Under the pieces are notes generated by a model. That model saw only the letters and a program-made list of their open reading frames with translations, was not told where the DNA came from and did not search any database. A stretch of 7,266 nt of DNA. It comes from Anaerolineae bacterium. GTDB lineage: Bacteria; Chloroflexota; Anaerolineae; UBA1429. The position numbers were made by a program, and so were the translations under genes. The number at the start of each line of letters is the position of its first letter. Within the stretch, counting starts at the first letter, position 1. The DNA is taken from positions 1-7,266 of the forward strand of contig SKLG01000418.1 of the NCBI GenBank assembly GCA_007123335.1, written 5' to 3'. Of this stretch, positions 5,938 through 7,266 are shown one piece after another.

Positions 5938-7266
5938 ATGGACCGACATCGACGAAGCAGCGGAGAGGCGCGTCTGGATGCCATCATCCAGGGATTGCGT
6001 CTGGGCGATAACGTCGTCTGGCAAGTCGATACGCTGGAGGACTATTGCCGATTTGCCCAGGCTTTTGTCACCCAGGCGTTGAAAGAGGGCATGCCCTGCG
6101 TCTATATGCGCTTTGCGCCCCATCCGCCTCTTCTCGCCGAACACCCCGATGTGGAGCGGGTGCACGTCGATCCCGGGTCGGGGTTCGACGTCTTTAGCGC
6201 GCAGGTGCATCGCCTCATCGAGGCGCGGGGCCGTGGAGTGGCGTATGTGTTCGACAGTCTCTCTACCCTGGTTCAACCGTGGGCCACCGATGAGCTATTG
6301 GCCAACTTTTTCCAGGTGACCTGTCCCTACCTCTATGAGCTGGACACCATCGCCTACTTTGCGCTGATGCGCGGTAGCCATAGCGACGAAACGGTGGCCA
6401 AGATCGCCTCCACCACCCAGGTGATGATCGACCTCTACCACGTGGGCGGTGAGGCCTATGTGCACCCGCTAAAAGTGGTAGGGCGTTATGCACAGCAGAT
6501 GTTCATGCCCACGCGGATCGAGGGCGAGATCTGGTCACCGATCTTTCAAACCGCACGCCAAGATGGCGCCCCCCAGATCGGAGGAGTGCTTGGCGCCGGA
6601 CACGACACGCCCATCGCTCCCTGGGATAGCGTATACGCCCAACTGCTGCGCTGGCGTCAGGAGGCTGCCCCCGAAGAGAGCGGCAGCTCCGAGGTAGAGG
6701 CGCTCAAGATCGAGCTGCGTCGCATGCTCATGGGCGATGACGAGCATCTAGCCCCGCTCGCCGACCGCTATCTGACCGTCGATGACCTACTCGGCATTCG
6801 CCAGCGGCTCATCGGCTCAGGACGCATTGGCGGTAAGGCGGCGGGGATGCTGCTGGCGCGACGCATCCTGTGCGACGAGTCGGGCGACGTCGATGCCGAC
6901 GATGGCATCGATTTTAGCCAAGTGCTAGAAGATCATGACTCGTTCTTTATCGGTTCTGATGTTTTCTTTACCTTCCTAGTGACCAATGGCCTCTTTCGCC
7001 GGCGGCTTGAGACGCAGCGACAGATGTCGCTGTCGCCAACGCCGCTCTCCCGCGAAGATTTCGCCCAGATCGAGGCGCAATTCATGGCCGGCGAGTTCCC
7101 CGACGGCATCCTGGCGCGCTTTCGCGAGATGCTGCTCCACTATGACGAGACGCCCATCATCGTGCGCTCCAGCAGCCTCTTTGAGGATGGCTTTGGCCAT
7201 GCCTTTGCCGGCAAATATCGCAGCGAGTTCTGCGCCAACCAGGGTGATCTCGATGCGCGGCTGGAA
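5938..7266 (+). CDS. KaiC-like domain / PEP-pyruvate-binding domain protein (3' end outside the window)
   Basis: The frame is open from ATG 5938 to the window edge (443 codons). ATG 5938 is the only plausible start: the upstream in-frame stop is TGA 5887-5889 and no ATG, GTG or TTG lies between. Ribosome binding is weak (GGGAAAAG). Residues ~10-205 are a KaiC/RAD55-like domain homologous to that of the kinase (LRLGDNVVWQVDT at 20-32, AYVFDSL at 102-108, IAYFALMRGSH from 138, YVHPLKVVGRY) and likewise lack a Walker A loop. After a linker, residues ~280-443 resemble the nucleotide/PEP-pyruvate-binding domain of PPDK and PEP synthase: RLIGSGRIGGKAAGMLLARR (Lys300), then PIIVRSSSLFEDGFGHAFAG with Arg410. 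Such domains phosphorylate a swivelling His domain that passes phosphate to pyruvate, but any His or PEP-binding domain would lie beyond the window. A phosphotransfer or PEP-linked role is inferred; the exact reaction is unknown. Confidence 0.88.
   Translation, partial: MDRHRRSSGEARLDAIIQGLRLGDNVVWQVDTLEDYCRFAQAFVTQALKEGMPCVYMRFAPHPPLLAEHPDVERVHVDPGSGFDVFSAQVHRLIEARGRGVAYVFDSLSTLVQPWATDELLANFFQVTCPYLYELDTIAYFALMRGSHSDETVAKIASTTQVMIDLYHVGGEAYVHPLKVVGRYAQQMFMPTRIEGEIWSPIFQTARQDGAPQIGGVLGAGHDTPIAPWDSVYAQLLRWRQEAAPEESGSSEVEALKIELRRMLMGDDEHLAPLADRYLTVDDLLGIRQRLIGSGRIGGKAAGMLLARRILCDESGDVDADDGIDFSQVLEDHDSFFIGSDVFFTFLVTNGLFRRRLETQRQMSLSPTPLSREDFAQIEAQFMAGEFPDGILARFREMLLHYDETPIIVRSSSLFEDGFGHAFAGKYRSEFCANQGDLDARLE

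Noticed and set aside
5747..6082. 111-codon + strand frame bridging the flavoprotein and the PEP-binding gene
   Set aside because: Overlaps conserved coding sequence of both genes in another frame, runs through the hairpin at 5866-5903, and has no recognisable domain.

Overview
The window is GC-rich, tightly packed bacterial chromosome with every supported gene on the + strand. Gene content suggests a free-living bacterium of the Chloroflexota type. The clues are soluble GAF/HisKA_3 histidine kinases paired with NarL-type regulators, KaiC-like domains fused to other modules, and PEP/pyruvate-binding proteins with an N-terminal KaiC-like part. This assignment is inferred from protein style, not proven. 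No tRNA, rRNA, CRISPR array, transposase or phage gene was seen.

Layout. (1) 1-470 is the 3' end of an NAD-dependent DNA ligase (ligA), showing a helix-hairpin-helix segment and a BRCT domain. It overlaps by one base a DUF72/YecE-family gene (470-1201). (2) A well-formed sigma-70-like promoter (1231-1259) precedes a two-component pair: a 653-aa soluble histidine kinase (1297-3258) and a NarL/LuxR-type response regulator (3251-3904), overlapping by 8 bases. (3) A 344-base intergenic region (3905-4248) holds several inverted repeats, including mutually exclusive hairpins and a 14-bp perfect palindrome. (4) A 532-aa FMN-binding glutamate-synthase-family protein (4249-5847) starts behind a strong ribosome binding site. 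(5) A long GC-rich hairpin (5866-5903) lies between it and a gene running off the right edge (5938 to the end). That gene encodes a KaiC-like domain followed by a PEP/pyruvate-binding (PPDK N-terminal type) domain.

How the parts may connect. The histidine kinase and the PEP/pyruvate-binding protein start with clearly homologous KaiC/RAD55-like domains. Both domains have lost a recognisable Walker A loop but keep the hydrophobic strand ending in Asp. The shared module on a sensor kinase and on a likely phosphotransfer enzyme, either side of an amidotransferase-like flavoprotein, is the most interesting signal here. It suggests, without proving, a locus linking signalling to carbon/nitrogen (PEP/pyruvate, glutamate) metabolism. 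The ligA-DUF72 pair looks like unrelated housekeeping sequence.
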